Assembly (NCBI GenBank): GCA_025964675.1
Contig: JAOPYI010000217.1
Coordinates: 1-35,840 of the forward strand
Direction: 5' to 3'
DNA from: Sphaerisporangium sp.
Lineage (GTDB): Bacteria; Actinomycetota; Actinomycetes; Streptosporangiales; Streptosporangiaceae
DNA: 35,840 nucleotides
The translations under genes were made by a program, and so were the position numbers. The notes under the pieces are model-generated. The model did not search any database and was not told the DNA's origin. It saw nothing but the letters and a program-made list of their open reading frames with translations. Of the stretch, positions 23,868-31,851 are shown piece after piece. Every line of letters begins with the position of its first letter. Positions within the stretch are counted from its first letter, which is position 1.

Positions 23868-24527
23868 TCACGCGAGCGCGGGGGTGTCGGGACCGCCGCT
23901 CATCGAGCCCTCCCCGGCCTGCACCAGCCGCCACCCCACCGGTGCCAGCGCGAGCCAGTAACAGGCCGCGCCGAGTGGGATCAGGTCCATGTTCACCGCC
24001 ATCGCGGCGGTGCCGGCGACGACCAGCACGGGGCTCCAGCCGCTGACCCGTCTCGGTGTCGCCATGGCGAGCAGGACGACCAGCGCCAGCAGGCCGACGT
24101 AGAACAACACCGGTCCCACGGTGTAGAACGCGGGCTTCACGCCGGGGTACGCCTGGACCTGCTGGAACAGGAGATTCATCTCCGGACGGTCGGCCGCCCG
24201 GAGCCCGACGACGAGATCGACGACGATCTGCCCGGCCGTGGCCGCCATCCCGAGCAGCGCGATCACGGTTCCCACGCTGGCAGTGACACTCAGGTTCGTC
24301 GTACGGGTGACCACCAGGCGGCGCAGTCCGAGGACGACCGGCCCGTACAGCAGCAATCCGATCAGGAAGGCCGCGTGGCCGGTGGTCCAGGCGACGCCCG
24401 GGCCCCTGGTCCCGTCCAGCCCGTCGAGCAGCCGGATGCCCCCGTAGGCCAGCAGGAAGACAGGCGCAGTCACGAACGTCATCCCGATGAACACGTCACG
24501 ATGGGTGATGGATGATCCATTCGTCAT
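23868..24527 (-). CDS. Membrane protein of unknown function
   Basis: 219 residues from the ATG at 24527; the frame is open further upstream, but that part is Gly/Arg-rich and unlike a membrane protein. About six hydrophobic segments are visible, for example DVFIGMTFVTAPVFLLAYGGIRLL at 11-34, AAFLIGLLLYGPVVLGLRRLV, VGTVIALLGMAATAGQIVVDLVVGL, VLFYVGLLALVVLLAMA and LIPLGAACYWLALAPVGW. No catalytic motif or family is recognised. The ribosome site is poor. The neighbours (an LCP gene converging from the left and purC on the same strand 219 bp away) give no clue. The 219 bp upstream contain no other gene I can support. Confidence 0.75.
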   Translation of the reverse strand: MTNGSSITHRDVFIGMTFVTAPVFLLAYGGIRLLDGLDGTRGPGVAWTTGHAAFLIGLLLYGPVVLGLRRLVVTRTTNLSVTASVGTVIALLGMAATAGQIVVDLVVGLRAADRPEMNLLFQQVQAYPGVKPAFYTVGPVLFYVGLLALVVLLAMATPRRVSGWSPVLVVAGTAAMAVNMDLIPLGAACYWLALAPVGWRLVQAGEGSMSGGPDTPALA

Positions 24528-24746
24528 GCTCCGATGATGAGCCGGACGGGCCCCCGCTCCCATCAGGGATCCCCCGGGCCGAACCCTGGCCCCTCCCCCG
24601 CCCCACCCCCAGACGAGCCCCTGACGCTCCTGGACTGCTCCCTTAGTCGAGGCACGTGAGTCTGGCCATGATCCGATGGGCGCCCTGTTTCCGGCGGACC
24701 TGACCAAGGCTCCGTCCCGGGCCTGACTCCGGCGTACCCGGCCGGG

Positions 24747-25577
24747 TCACCAGGCTTTGCCGGTGATGCGTTCGTACGCGTCGATGTAGCGGGCGCGGGT
24801 GGCGTCGACGATCTCCTGGGGGATCTCGGGGGCCGGCTCCTTCTTGTCCCACCCGGTGCCGGTGGCCCAGTCCCGTACGAACTGCTTGTCGAAGGCGTAC
24901 TGCGGGCGCCCCGGCTCCCACTGGGCGGCCGCCCAGAACCGCGAGGAGTCGGACGTCAGGACCTCGTCGCCCAGCACCAGCGTGCCGTCTCCCGTACGTC
25001 CCAGCTCCAGCTTGGTGTCGGCGATGACGATGCCGCGCTCGGCGGCGAGCCCGGCGCCGCGCCGGTAGACCTCCAGCGTGATGCGCCGCAGTTCCTCGGC
25101 GGTCTCGGCGCCCTCCTGCTCGACCACGTCGCCGAAGGTGATGAACTCGTCATGGGCGCCCAGCGGTGCCTTGGTGGTCGGCGTGAAGATCGGCTCCGGC
25201 AGCTTCGAACCCTCGACCAGCCCCGGCGGCAGCTCCACGCCCGACACCGAGCCCGTCGCCTGGTACTCCTTCAGGCCGAGCCCGGCGAGGTAGCCGCGCG
25301 CGATGCACTCCACGGGCACCATGTCGAGCCTGCGGCAGCGCACGGCCCGGCCCGCGAACTCCTCAGGCACGTCGGTCGCGGAGATCACGTGATTGGGGAC
25401 GACGTCCGCCAGCTGCTCGAACCACCACAGCGAGAGCTGAGTGAGGACCTTGCCCTTGTCGGGGATCGGAGTCGGCAGGATGACGTCGTACACCGAGACC
25501 CGGTCGGACGCCACGAGGATGACATCCCCGCGGTCCTCGTAGACGTCCCGTACCTTCCCGGAATGGAGAAGCTTCAC
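24747..25577 (-). CDS. purC: Phosphoribosylaminoimidazole-succinocarboxamide synthase (SAICAR synthetase)
   Basis: 276 residues from a GTG start. The enzyme joins CAIR and aspartate with ATP to make SAICAR in de novo purine synthesis, in the cytoplasm. The N-terminal KLLHSGKVRDVYED is the ATP-binding start typical of the family. Further signatures are SDRVSVYDVILPTPIPDKGKVL, VECIARGYLAGLGLKEYQ at about 89-106 and IADTKLELGR near 188-197 (metal and substrate site). The C-terminal SSRFWAAAQWEPGRPQYAFDKQFVRDW is as in actinobacterial PurC. Length fits the family. A TAGCCT -10-like hexamer lies at 25623-25628 on this strand, and three spaced repeats lie further upstream. No other purine gene is in the window. 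Confidence 0.97.
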   Translation of the reverse strand: MKLLHSGKVRDVYEDRGDVILVASDRVSVYDVILPTPIPDKGKVLTQLSLWWFEQLADVVPNHVISATDVPEEFAGRAVRCRRLDMVPVECIARGYLAGLGLKEYQATGSVSGVELPPGLVEGSKLPEPIFTPTTKAPLGAHDEFITFGDVVEQEGAETAEELRRITLEVYRRGAGLAAERGIVIADTKLELGRTGDGTLVLGDEVLTSDSSRFWAAAQWEPGRPQYAFDKQFVRDWATGTGWDKKEPAPEIPQEIVDATRARYIDAYERITGKAW

Positions 25578-25666
25578 CCTGCCCCCAAGCTCGCGACCAC
25601 CGACGGCCTTACGGCCGGGACCAGGCTACCGCCGGGCCCCGCACGGCTGTTCCTCGCCCACCGTCC

Positions 25667-25722
25667 GGCGACCGACCGTGCCCACCGCAGGCGACCGACC
25701 GTGCCCGCGTCGGCGACCGACC
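25667..25722. repeat. Three phased direct repeats upstream of purC
   Basis: GGCGACCGACC occurs at 25667, 25690 and 25712, spaced 23 and 22 bp. The first two copies extend to GGCGACCGACCGTGCCC. Relative to the -10-like TAGCCT of purC (25628-25623, minus strand) they lie roughly 40 to 95 bases upstream, on nearly the same helix face. They may bind an activator, or be a simple local duplication. Confidence 0.7.
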
Positions 25723-25743
25723 TTCGAGGAACCACGACTGCGA

Positions 25744-27042
25744 TCACACGCGGGCAGCAGTCCGCAGGTCACGGTTGAAGGCCGTGATGTCCTCGTCGGT
25801 CAGCGAGGACCTGGTGCTCGATATGGCGTCCAGGTAGTCACCGGTGACCTGTGCGGCATCGGCGTGGGCAGCCGCCTGCCCGCGTTCCGCCGTCGCGAGG
25901 TGGCGCTCGAAGGCCGTCTGCGCCGCCGTACGAGCGGCGTACTCGATGTCGGCCGGTGTGAACCGGGCGCTGGCCCGCACCAGAGCGTCCAGGTCCACGT
26001 GCGCGAGCCGGTCGGGACCGATGTAACGGGTCCAGATCGCCCTGCGAGCGTCGGCGTCCGGCGGGCCGATCGGGATCAGGTAGTCGAACCGGCCGGGACG
26101 CAGGAAGGCCGGGTCCAAGCTGCGCACCGCGTTGGTGGCGCAGATCAGCAGCCGGCGGTCACCGCGCCGGAAGACCGGGATCAGCTTCAGCAGCTCATTG
26201 GTGATCCGGTGGGCCAGTGACGTGGGGTCGCGCCGTTCCGAGGCGATCTCCTCCGCCTCGTCGAAGAACAGGACCACCTGTTCCAGGTGGTCGACGCGGG
26301 CGAAGAGCTGCCGGAGGGCGCCCGCGACGCCGTGCGGATCGGTGGCGAGCTGGTAGGGGAAGACCTCGACGAACGGCCATCGCAGCCGCGACGCGACCGC
26401 CCTGGCGAATGTGGTTTTGCCCGTGCCCGGCGGCCCGAACAGGACCACGGCCCGAGGAGGCTCCAGGCTGTAGTGCTCCGCTACGTCGCGGTGCTCGAGC
26501 GGCATCACCAGCCGGCGCTCGATGAGCGTCTTCTCCGCGTCCATCCCGGCGATCCGGTCCCAGAGACCGGTCTCGGGAACGGCGCCGCCGACCTGGTCGA
26601 GGATGATGGCCTCCGCCCGAGCGAGGGGCAGGACCTTCTCGAAGTAGATGGTGTCGGGCCGGCTCGCGTAGCCGGAGTTGAGGAACGCCGCCTCGCCGGT
26701 CTCGTGCGCCGGCAGCAGTGCCCCTATACGGCGCACGCCCCGGTGGGCCAGGCGTTCCTCCAGCACGGAGAGCAGGCCGGAGCCGATGCCGTGATAGCGC
26801 CATTCGGGGTCGATAGCCAGGCGCAGGACCCAGGCACGGTCCCCGGCCGCCAGCGACACCGCCGTACCCACGAGCCGGGTGCCCACCGCGGCCACGACCG
26901 CGGGCATGCCGTCCCGGATCGCGCCGACGGCTTCCGTCAGGGTCACCACGGGCTCCGCAGCCGTTTCCCGCGACTCTTCCAAAAGCCGGACGATCTGATC
27001 CAAGTCATCTTCTTGAAGGTCACGGAGATGCCATGGAGCCAT
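25744..27042 (-). CDS. GNAT acetyltransferase fused to an AAA+ ATPase
   Basis: 432 residues from the ATG at 27042, preceded by AGGAG at 8 bases; the frame is open upstream without family sequence. Residues about 1-135 are a GNAT domain: WVLRLAIDPEWRYHGIGSGL contains the R-x-x-G-x-G acetyl-CoA loop at 82-87, and ETGEAAFLNSGYASRPDTIYF is a typical GNAT C-terminus. Residues about 165-400 are an AAA+ domain. Walker A is GPPGTGKT at 203-210, Walker B is VVLFFDEAEEI at 257-266 with Glu262, sensor 1 is CATN at 301-304, and arginines are in DPAFLRPGRFD (Arg315, Arg318). The AAA part resembles FtsH/Cdc48-type ATPases. There is no protease domain. A substrate-remodelling ATPase that carries its own acetyltransferase is an unusual combination; the role is unknown. 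Confidence 0.85.
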   Translation of the reverse strand: MAPWHLRDLQEDDLDQIVRLLEESRETAAEPVVTLTEAVGAIRDGMPAVVAAVGTRLVGTAVSLAAGDRAWVLRLAIDPEWRYHGIGSGLLSVLEERLAHRGVRRIGALLPAHETGEAAFLNSGYASRPDTIYFEKVLPLARAEAIILDQVGGAVPETGLWDRIAGMDAEKTLIERRLVMPLEHRDVAEHYSLEPPRAVVLFGPPGTGKTTFARAVASRLRWPFVEVFPYQLATDPHGVAGALRQLFARVDHLEQVVLFFDEAEEIASERRDPTSLAHRITNELLKLIPVFRRGDRRLLICATNAVRSLDPAFLRPGRFDYLIPIGPPDADARRAIWTRYIGPDRLAHVDLDALVRASARFTPADIEYAARTAAQTAFERHLATAERGQAAAHADAAQVTGDYLDAISSTRSSLTDEDITAFNRDLRTAARV

Positions 27043-27308
27043 AGCCTTCACTCCTGATCGAGATATCCTGGGCGTACGCCGGACCGTCACCGCTCCTCTT
27101 CCGGGCCGGCCGACGGACGCGTACGACTCCACGCGCCAGGGCTCTTCACCACCGAGACCCAGTGGTCCGCCCCCGGATGCCTTCTCGCGCCTCTCTACGG
27201 CAGCGAGAATTACGTCACCCTCTTCCCACCCACGCTCGCCCTGAAACCGCACGACCAGCACTCCGCGCCGCCCGCCATGGGACGACCAGCAGAAGCTTCA
27301 CGTCGGGT
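27043..27308. other. Intergenic region with no recognisable gene
   Basis: 266 bases between the GNAT-AAA+ start and the DUF3592-like stop, both on the minus strand. Apart from the AGGAG ribosome site of the GNAT-AAA+ gene I see no conserved coding segment, hairpin with T run or repeat. Confidence 0.5.
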
Positions 27309-27758
27309 CTAAGCCGGAAGCGCGTTGGCCAGGACAAACGTGAGACGCACTCCGATCACGAGCAACAACAGGCCGATGCCGATCAGGATGCCCCCGAGGA
27401 GCGTTCCGCCGCCCCGCGCGCTGTCGATGCGCACCTGCGTGGGGTCGGCCGAGTCGTACAAGATCGAGACTTGCTCGCCGACCTTGGCAGGTGGCGGGTT
27501 GCTGCCGATGGGAGATTCGGCCTCGACCTGTTCGCCGTCCGCGGTGGTGAACCGCAGGATCGGGTGGTAGACGGGGCTACCGCGCCTGTCGCTCCCGGAC
27601 ACGCCAGTCCGGGTCGCACGCAGCCGGACCACTCGGCCCTGTCCGCGGTGGGCTCGTCTGCGGAAGTCGCGGGCGTTGAGAACCACCGCGCCCCCGACGA
27701 CAGCGAGGATCACACCGATGGTTACGAGAATGAGCGGGACATCGTCATTGGGTGACAC
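27309..27758 (-). CDS. DUF3592-like membrane protein
   Basis: 149 residues from a GTG at 27758. A first membrane helix (VPLILVTIGVILAVVGGAVVL, about 7-27) is followed by a short basic stretch. A soluble beta-rich domain follows, with GRVVRLRATRT, YHPILRFTTADGEQVE and VGEQVSILYDSADPTQVRID, then a second helix (GTLLGGILIGIGLLLLVIGV, about 117-136). The GxVV...P.v.F.t.dG...e...G..V.v.YdP..P...r order is the usual DUF3592 pattern; the function of that family is unknown. TACCCT at 27765-27770 (minus strand) lies exactly 6 bases before the GTG with no ribosome site between, so the mRNA is probably leaderless. Confidence 0.82.
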   Translation of the reverse strand: MSPNDDVPLILVTIGVILAVVGGAVVLNARDFRRRAHRGQGRVVRLRATRTGVSGSDRRGSPVYHPILRFTTADGEQVEAESPIGSNPPPAKVGEQVSILYDSADPTQVRIDSARGGGTLLGGILIGIGLLLLVIGVRLTFVLANALPA

Positions 27759-27764
27759 GCACGA

Positions 27765-27770
27765 AGGGTA
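27765..27770 (-). promoter_or_regulatory. -10 element placing the transcription start at the GTG of the DUF3592-like gene
   Basis: TACCCT fits TANNNT and ends 6 bases before the GTG at 27758, the spacing of leaderless actinobacterial transcripts. No Shine-Dalgarno sequence is present. Confidence 0.45.
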
Positions 27771-27874
27771 TGGCGGAGCACTTGATCACCGCTTGCAGCC
27801 GGTCCGGCGGCGCCACCGATCCGGCCACCGGAACCGGCTTGGTACGGCCGGCCGAACCGGCCTCCGACCGGTGA

Positions 27875-28444
27875 TCACATTTCTTCCAGGATCCTCGCCT
27901 TCGCCAGTTCGAACTCGGCCTGGGACAGCGTGCCGGCGTCCAGGAGCGTCTGAAGCTTCCTGAGCCGGTCGAGTGGATCCTGGCCGGGCATGGAATCCGC
28001 GCTGGACATGAAGTCCGCGGCCGACTTGAACTGCCCGGCGGACGGGTAGCCCTGACCGGACGTGGATAGCCGGGGCATCCACTCGTCCGGGATGAGCTGC
28101 CCCCTCACCACGTTGGCTCTGCCCCCGAAGAGGCTCGCCGGGTCGAGCGGCGTCGCGTCGCTGGCGCGGGCTCTGGCCATGGCTGAGAGTCCGGCAAGGA
28201 TGTCATCGGTCTTGGGCGTCGGCTTCCACGCGGCCAGGAAGAGGCCGAGGAGCCCGCCGATGATCGCGCCTGGCAGGACCCAGGCCCACGTCGTGGTGCC
28301 GGGCGGGCACTGGCGCAAGGAGACGTAGTTGCCGCCCGAGGCACAGCTTCCGCCGCGGATCAACTGATACAACGCATAAATTGCGAACCCCAAGCAGACC
28401 AAGGAGATCAGTGAGCCGATGCAAACGCGGACGTAGTACCTCAT
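27875..28444 (-). CDS. Membrane protein with C-terminal SHOCT domain
   Basis: 189 residues from the ATG at 28444. Two membrane helices occur near the start: VCIGSLISLVCLGFAIYALY (about 6-25) and WAWVLPGAIIGGLLGLFLAAW (about 53-73). Between them is a short Cys-containing loop (SCASGGNYVSLRQCPPG). After a linker of about 85 residues, the end DPLDRLRKLQTLLDAGTLSQ, then AEFELAKARILEEM, is a clear SHOCT domain, a short helical module seen at the C-terminus of many bacterial membrane proteins and thought to mediate interactions. The function is unknown. TACGGT at 28451-28456 (minus strand) lies exactly 6 bases before the ATG, again pointing to a leaderless mRNA. The promoter sits in the 24-bp gap after the glycogen-debranching-like gene. 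Confidence 0.83.
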   Translation of the reverse strand: MRYYVRVCIGSLISLVCLGFAIYALYQLIRGGSCASGGNYVSLRQCPPGTTTWAWVLPGAIIGGLLGLFLAAWKPTPKTDDILAGLSAMARARASDATPLDPASLFGGRANVVRGQLIPDEWMPRLSTSGQGYPSAGQFKSAADFMSSADSMPGQDPLDRLRKLQTLLDAGTLSQAEFELAKARILEEM

Positions 28445-28450
28445 TCGCGC

Positions 28451-28456
28451 ACCGTA
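28451..28456 (-). promoter_or_regulatory. -10 element for the SHOCT-domain gene (leaderless spacing)
   Basis: TACGGT fits TANNNT and ends 6 bases before the ATG at 28444. It allows separate transcription of this gene from the glycosidase operon that ends at 28469. Confidence 0.45.
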
Positions 28457-28468
28457 TAGCACAGCGGC

Positions 28469-30490
28469 TCAGCAGGGGGTGCTCTGGCGATGTCCGTCGG
28501 TATGGCAGTACGTGTCGCGGACGGCGCCGGAGGGGCGTGCGGAAGTGGTGGCGGCTTCCCGCAGGGCGGTGAGGAGAGCGAGCGGTGTCGCGGCGGCCCA
28601 GGCCTGGGGGGAGGACGAGTGCGGATAGGGCACCGGGTCCGGGTGGTCGTCGCGCCCATACCCGGCCATGACCTCCGGCAGCCGCCAGTCGTGGAGGGCC
28701 GTCGCCCGGACCAGGCCGCGGGCGACGGAGCGGGCCTGATCGAGGAGCCCGCAGCGTGCCAGGCCAAGCACGATGACGGCGTTGTCGTGCGGCCAGATAC
28801 CGCCCCGGTGGTAGGAGAGCGGATGGTAGGGGACCTGGCCTGCGGCGAGCGTGCGGATGCCGAAGCCGGAGAAGAAGTCCGGCCGCAGAAGCCGGTGGCC
28901 CACCACCTGCTCCTCCTCCGGGTCCAGGATGCCGGACCACAACAGGTGTCCGGCGTCGGAGGCGAGCGTGTCGACCTGCCGACCCCGGCCGTCCAGGGCG
29001 AGCGCGGGGAAGGCGTGTCCGGGCATCCAGAAGTCGCGACGGAAGCGGGCCCGCAGGTCGGCGGCGGCTTCCTCGAGGCGATCGGCCTCGCGCGGGTCCT
29101 CCCACACCGTGCGGGCGAGCCCTGCCGTGCGGACTAGAGCGTCGTAGGCGTATCCCTGTACCTCGGAGACCGCCAGGGCGCCCTCGGCCTGACGCCCGTC
29201 GGAGAAGCAAATGGCACCGGGCGAGTCCTTCCAGTTCTGGTTCACCAGGCCGCCGCGTGCCGCGTCGGAGGTGTAGCGAAGGTATCCGTTCTCGCCGAGG
29301 CCGCCGTCGCGGAACATCCATTCCACCGCCGCGCGTGCCTGCGGCTCGAGGCGCCGGGCCAGAGCCGGGTTGCCGGTGGTCGCGGCGTGGGCTTCCAGCA
29401 GCACCAGGAACAGCGGGGTCGCGTCAACGCTTCCGTAGTAGCGGCCGTAGGGGACCTGCCCAAAGTGTGCGAGCTCGCCATACCGCACCTCGTGCACGAT
29501 CCTCCCCGGCTGCTCCAGGCGCGCCGAGTCGTTCCGCGTCCCCTGGGTGGCGGCCAAGGCGAGCAAGGTATCGGCGGCCAGCCCGGGCCGGTACGGCAGG
29601 GCGAAGAGCGAGGTCAACAGGGAGTCGCGGCCGAAGAGGCTGAGGAACCAGGGGATGCCGGCCGCGGGCACCCGCAGCGCCTCACCGTGGGGTCCCGCGA
29701 TGGGGATGCGCAGCTTCGCAAGGTCGGTCAGGCCCTGCTCGCAGGCTCGGCCCAGCTCCGTCCAGGAGGTGAGGCAGCGTGGGCGGGGCTGTGCGTCAAC
29801 GAATCCGTCAGTGTCGGCCTCCTGTTGCTTCCGCACGGTGGTGGGGGTACCGGGGAGGGGTGGTTCCGGCGTCCCGTGCGGGACGGCCCGGGCGGTGAGC
29901 GCGAGATCCGCCGTGCCGTGGGCCGGCAGCGCCAACCGCCAGGCCAGGACGCGGGCGGTGCCGCCTTCGTCCGCCGGGCGGATGCGGTGCGGCAGGGGTG
30001 AGGCGGTGACGGTGGTACGCGAGGACCAGGTTTCGCCGCGCCGGTAGTGGAAGGCGACCCCGCCCGGCGTGTCGTGCGCCGTGTGGTGGGCGTCGGGTTT
30101 CTCGTACGTACGGTGGTCGGCGCGGAGCTCGAACTGGTCCGCGAAGTCGGCGTCGACATGGAGTTCAAGCTCCACGACGGTGGGTTCGCCTCGATTGCTG
30201 ACCAGCTGGATGTGCTCGGTGAGGGCTCCTGCGGCCACCGCCTGCCGCCGGAAGAGGGTGTAGGCGGGAGGATGGTCACGGGTGCCGGCCGGGGCGAGCA
30301 CGCAGACGTCGTCTGAGGAGGTCAGAAGGGTCAGTGCCGCACCGCCCGCGGTCAGCAGCCATCGGCTCAGGTGCCGGGCGTCGCGGATGAACAGCCCGTC
30401 CGTCGAGGTGCCCCGGGTGCCGTGGATGTTCCCGTGGGAGGTCATGGCGGCGAAGGTGCCGCTGTTGACCAGCAGGCGGTCGGCGGTCAT
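28469..30490 (-). CDS. Amylo-alpha-1,6-glucosidase / glycogen-debranching-like glycoside hydrolase
   Basis: 673 residues from the ATG at 30490, which overlaps the stop of the upstream gene (ATGA). The N-terminal beta domain (about 1-220) shows the GDE_N pattern: NSGTFAAMTSHGNIHGTRG, GLFIRDARHLSRW, RRGETWSSRTTV. The C-terminal (alpha/alpha)6 domain (about 250-650) has GIPWFLSLFGRDSLLTSLFAL, GSVDATPLFLVLLEAH, GHLLWSGIL and HRGGIWPHDNAVI, as in bacterial amylo-alpha-1,6-glucosidases, where an Asp of FGRDSL and a later acidic residue act. There is no signal peptide, so it acts in the cytoplasm on an imported glucoside. It is the last gene of a four-gene operon with a dehydrogenase, an epimerase and a second glycosidase. 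True glycogen debranching is therefore less likely than breakdown of a specific transported glycoside. Confidence 0.88.
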   Translation of the reverse strand: MTADRLLVNSGTFAAMTSHGNIHGTRGTSTDGLFIRDARHLSRWLLTAGGAALTLLTSSDDVCVLAPAGTRDHPPAYTLFRRQAVAAGALTEHIQLVSNRGEPTVVELELHVDADFADQFELRADHRTYEKPDAHHTAHDTPGGVAFHYRRGETWSSRTTVTASPLPHRIRPADEGGTARVLAWRLALPAHGTADLALTARAVPHGTPEPPLPGTPTTVRKQQEADTDGFVDAQPRPRCLTSWTELGRACEQGLTDLAKLRIPIAGPHGEALRVPAAGIPWFLSLFGRDSLLTSLFALPYRPGLAADTLLALAATQGTRNDSARLEQPGRIVHEVRYGELAHFGQVPYGRYYGSVDATPLFLVLLEAHAATTGNPALARRLEPQARAAVEWMFRDGGLGENGYLRYTSDAARGGLVNQNWKDSPGAICFSDGRQAEGALAVSEVQGYAYDALVRTAGLARTVWEDPREADRLEEAAADLRARFRRDFWMPGHAFPALALDGRGRQVDTLASDAGHLLWSGILDPEEEQVVGHRLLRPDFFSGFGIRTLAAGQVPYHPLSYHRGGIWPHDNAVIVLGLARCGLLDQARSVARGLVRATALHDWRLPEVMAGYGRDDHPDPVPYPHSSSPQAWAAATPLALLTALREAATTSARPSGAVRDTYCHTDGHRQSTPC

Positions 30491-31851
30491 CGGGCGGGGT
30501 CCCCTTCGTCGGACGCGTGGAGCAGGTCCAGTGCCAGAGCGGCGGTCCAGCTGAAGCGCCGGATGCCGCGTCCCTCCCCCGTGTACGGCTCCAGGTACTC
30601 GGCGAACCGCGAGCGGTACGCCGCGGTCAGGACCTGTGCGCGCAGCCGACGAGCTGCTCCCGCTTCGCCGTGCTGCACGAGGCCGCGGTGGATCAACCAG
30701 GCCGTGTTGAACCAGCTGGGCCCGCGCCAGTAGCGGTTGCCGTCGAATTCCTTCGCCGTCAGGTCGTAACTGGGCACGAGATGCACCTGTCCCAGCCGGA
30801 AGCGCGGACCGCGGGCGGTCCGCGCCAGGGCCGCCGCGATGTCCCGCGGCAGCCCGGGAACGACCAGGGGGATGAGCCCGGACACGCTGTGCCCGGCGAT
30901 GGGTTCGCCGCGCACCAGGTCCCGGGCGAGGAAGATGCCGCCGGCCGGGTCCCACAGCCGGCTGATCAGGGCGGCGGTCGCCGCTTCGGCCCGCCGCCGG
31001 TGCGCCTCCGCATCCGCGCCGACCGCTCGGGCGATCGCGGCGAGCGCGTGTTCGGACGCGATGAGCAGGGCGTTGAAGGAGGGGTCCTCGATGGCGAATG
31101 CGTGTGGGGTGCGCGCGTCATCGTAGGCGTGGTCGCGGTAGGCCGTGGCGAGGCGCACGTACCGCGCGTAGTCCAGGTCGGTGGGCCGGTCCGCGGCGGA
31201 GCTGTGGTCGAGGTCGGCCCGGCGGAAGGACCGCTGCGGTGCGGGTTCGACCCGGGCCAGGGCCGCGTCCCACGACGGGCTGTTGTCCAGCCCCGCCTCC
31301 CAGGGGTGCACCACCGCGGCCAGCGCGCCGCCGGCCAGGTCCCTGGAGGTCGACAGGTAGCGGTGCCAGGCCGCTAGCCGGGGGTACACGCGGGGCAGGA
31401 AGCCCCGGCGCCGCGACTCCGCGGGGTCCGCGAGGTGCACCTGCCAGGCGGCCAGGGCGTGGACAGGTGGCTGAATGATTCCGGAAGTTTCGGTGGTAGA
31501 GGGCGCGCCCGCGGTCCGGCCGGCGGTGGAGGAGCGCCAGAAGTCGGGGCTGGGGAAGTAGGCGCCGAACGGTACGGACGGGTTGAAGACGATGTGCGGG
31601 ATCCGGCCGTCGCCCCACTGCGCGCCCAGGAGCGTCTCCAGTTCCCGCTGGGCCCGGCGCGGGGCGATGTGGCGCAGCCCGATGGCGATGAAGGCCGAGT
31701 CCCAGCTCCACTGGTGCGGGTACAGGGCACGCGAGGGAACGGTCGCCGCCCCGGTCCAGTTGTCGAGGAGGACATGCGTGGCGGCTTGGCGCAGGTGTGC
31801 CCGGCGGCCGGCGCCGGGGCTGGGGACGGCCGCTTCGAGGACCGTGGTCAT
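30487..31851 (-). CDS. GH63/MGH1-like (alpha/alpha)6 glycoside hydrolase
   Basis: 454 residues from the ATG at 31851, which overlaps the stop of the upstream gene by 4 bp. The fold is the (alpha/alpha)6 barrel of mannosylglycerate/glucosylglycerate hydrolase-like proteins. Blocks are PHQWSWDSAFIAIGL near 68-82, FFPSPDFW-like FGAYFPSPDFWR, VHPWEAGLDNSPSWDAAL near 207-224 (acidic cluster), and GNRYWRGPSWFNTAWLIHRG near 370-390. The last is the conserved YWRGP-W segment of GH63 relatives. No signal peptide is present. Trehalose, glucosylglycerate and glucosylglycerol are all possible substrate types for this group; the sequence alone does not decide. It is coupled on both sides by ATGA overlaps, showing that the products are needed in fixed ratio. 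Confidence 0.83.
   Translation of the reverse strand: MTTVLEAAVPSPGAGRRAHLRQAATHVLLDNWTGAATVPSRALYPHQWSWDSAFIAIGLRHIAPRRAQRELETLLGAQWGDGRIPHIVFNPSVPFGAYFPSPDFWRSSTAGRTAGAPSTTETSGIIQPPVHALAAWQVHLADPAESRRRGFLPRVYPRLAAWHRYLSTSRDLAGGALAAVVHPWEAGLDNSPSWDAALARVEPAPQRSFRRADLDHSSAADRPTDLDYARYVRLATAYRDHAYDDARTPHAFAIEDPSFNALLIASEHALAAIARAVGADAEAHRRRAEAATAALISRLWDPAGGIFLARDLVRGEPIAGHSVSGLIPLVVPGLPRDIAAALARTARGPRFRLGQVHLVPSYDLTAKEFDGNRYWRGPSWFNTAWLIHRGLVQHGEAGAARRLRAQVLTAAYRSRFAEYLEPYTGEGRGIRRFSWTAALALDLLHASDEGDPAR

Noticed and set aside
21318-24515. A 1065-codon open frame on the plus strand spanning several genes
   Set aside because: It is the shadow of the GT2, LCP and membrane-protein genes: its translation is Arg/His/Gly/Pro-rich with no domain, while the genes on the other frames have full family motifs.
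28469-30955. Extending the debranching-like gene upstream to 30955
   Set aside because: The added residues are an out-of-frame reading of the GH63-like gene. The ATG at 30490 in an ATGA overlap gives the expected family N-terminus.
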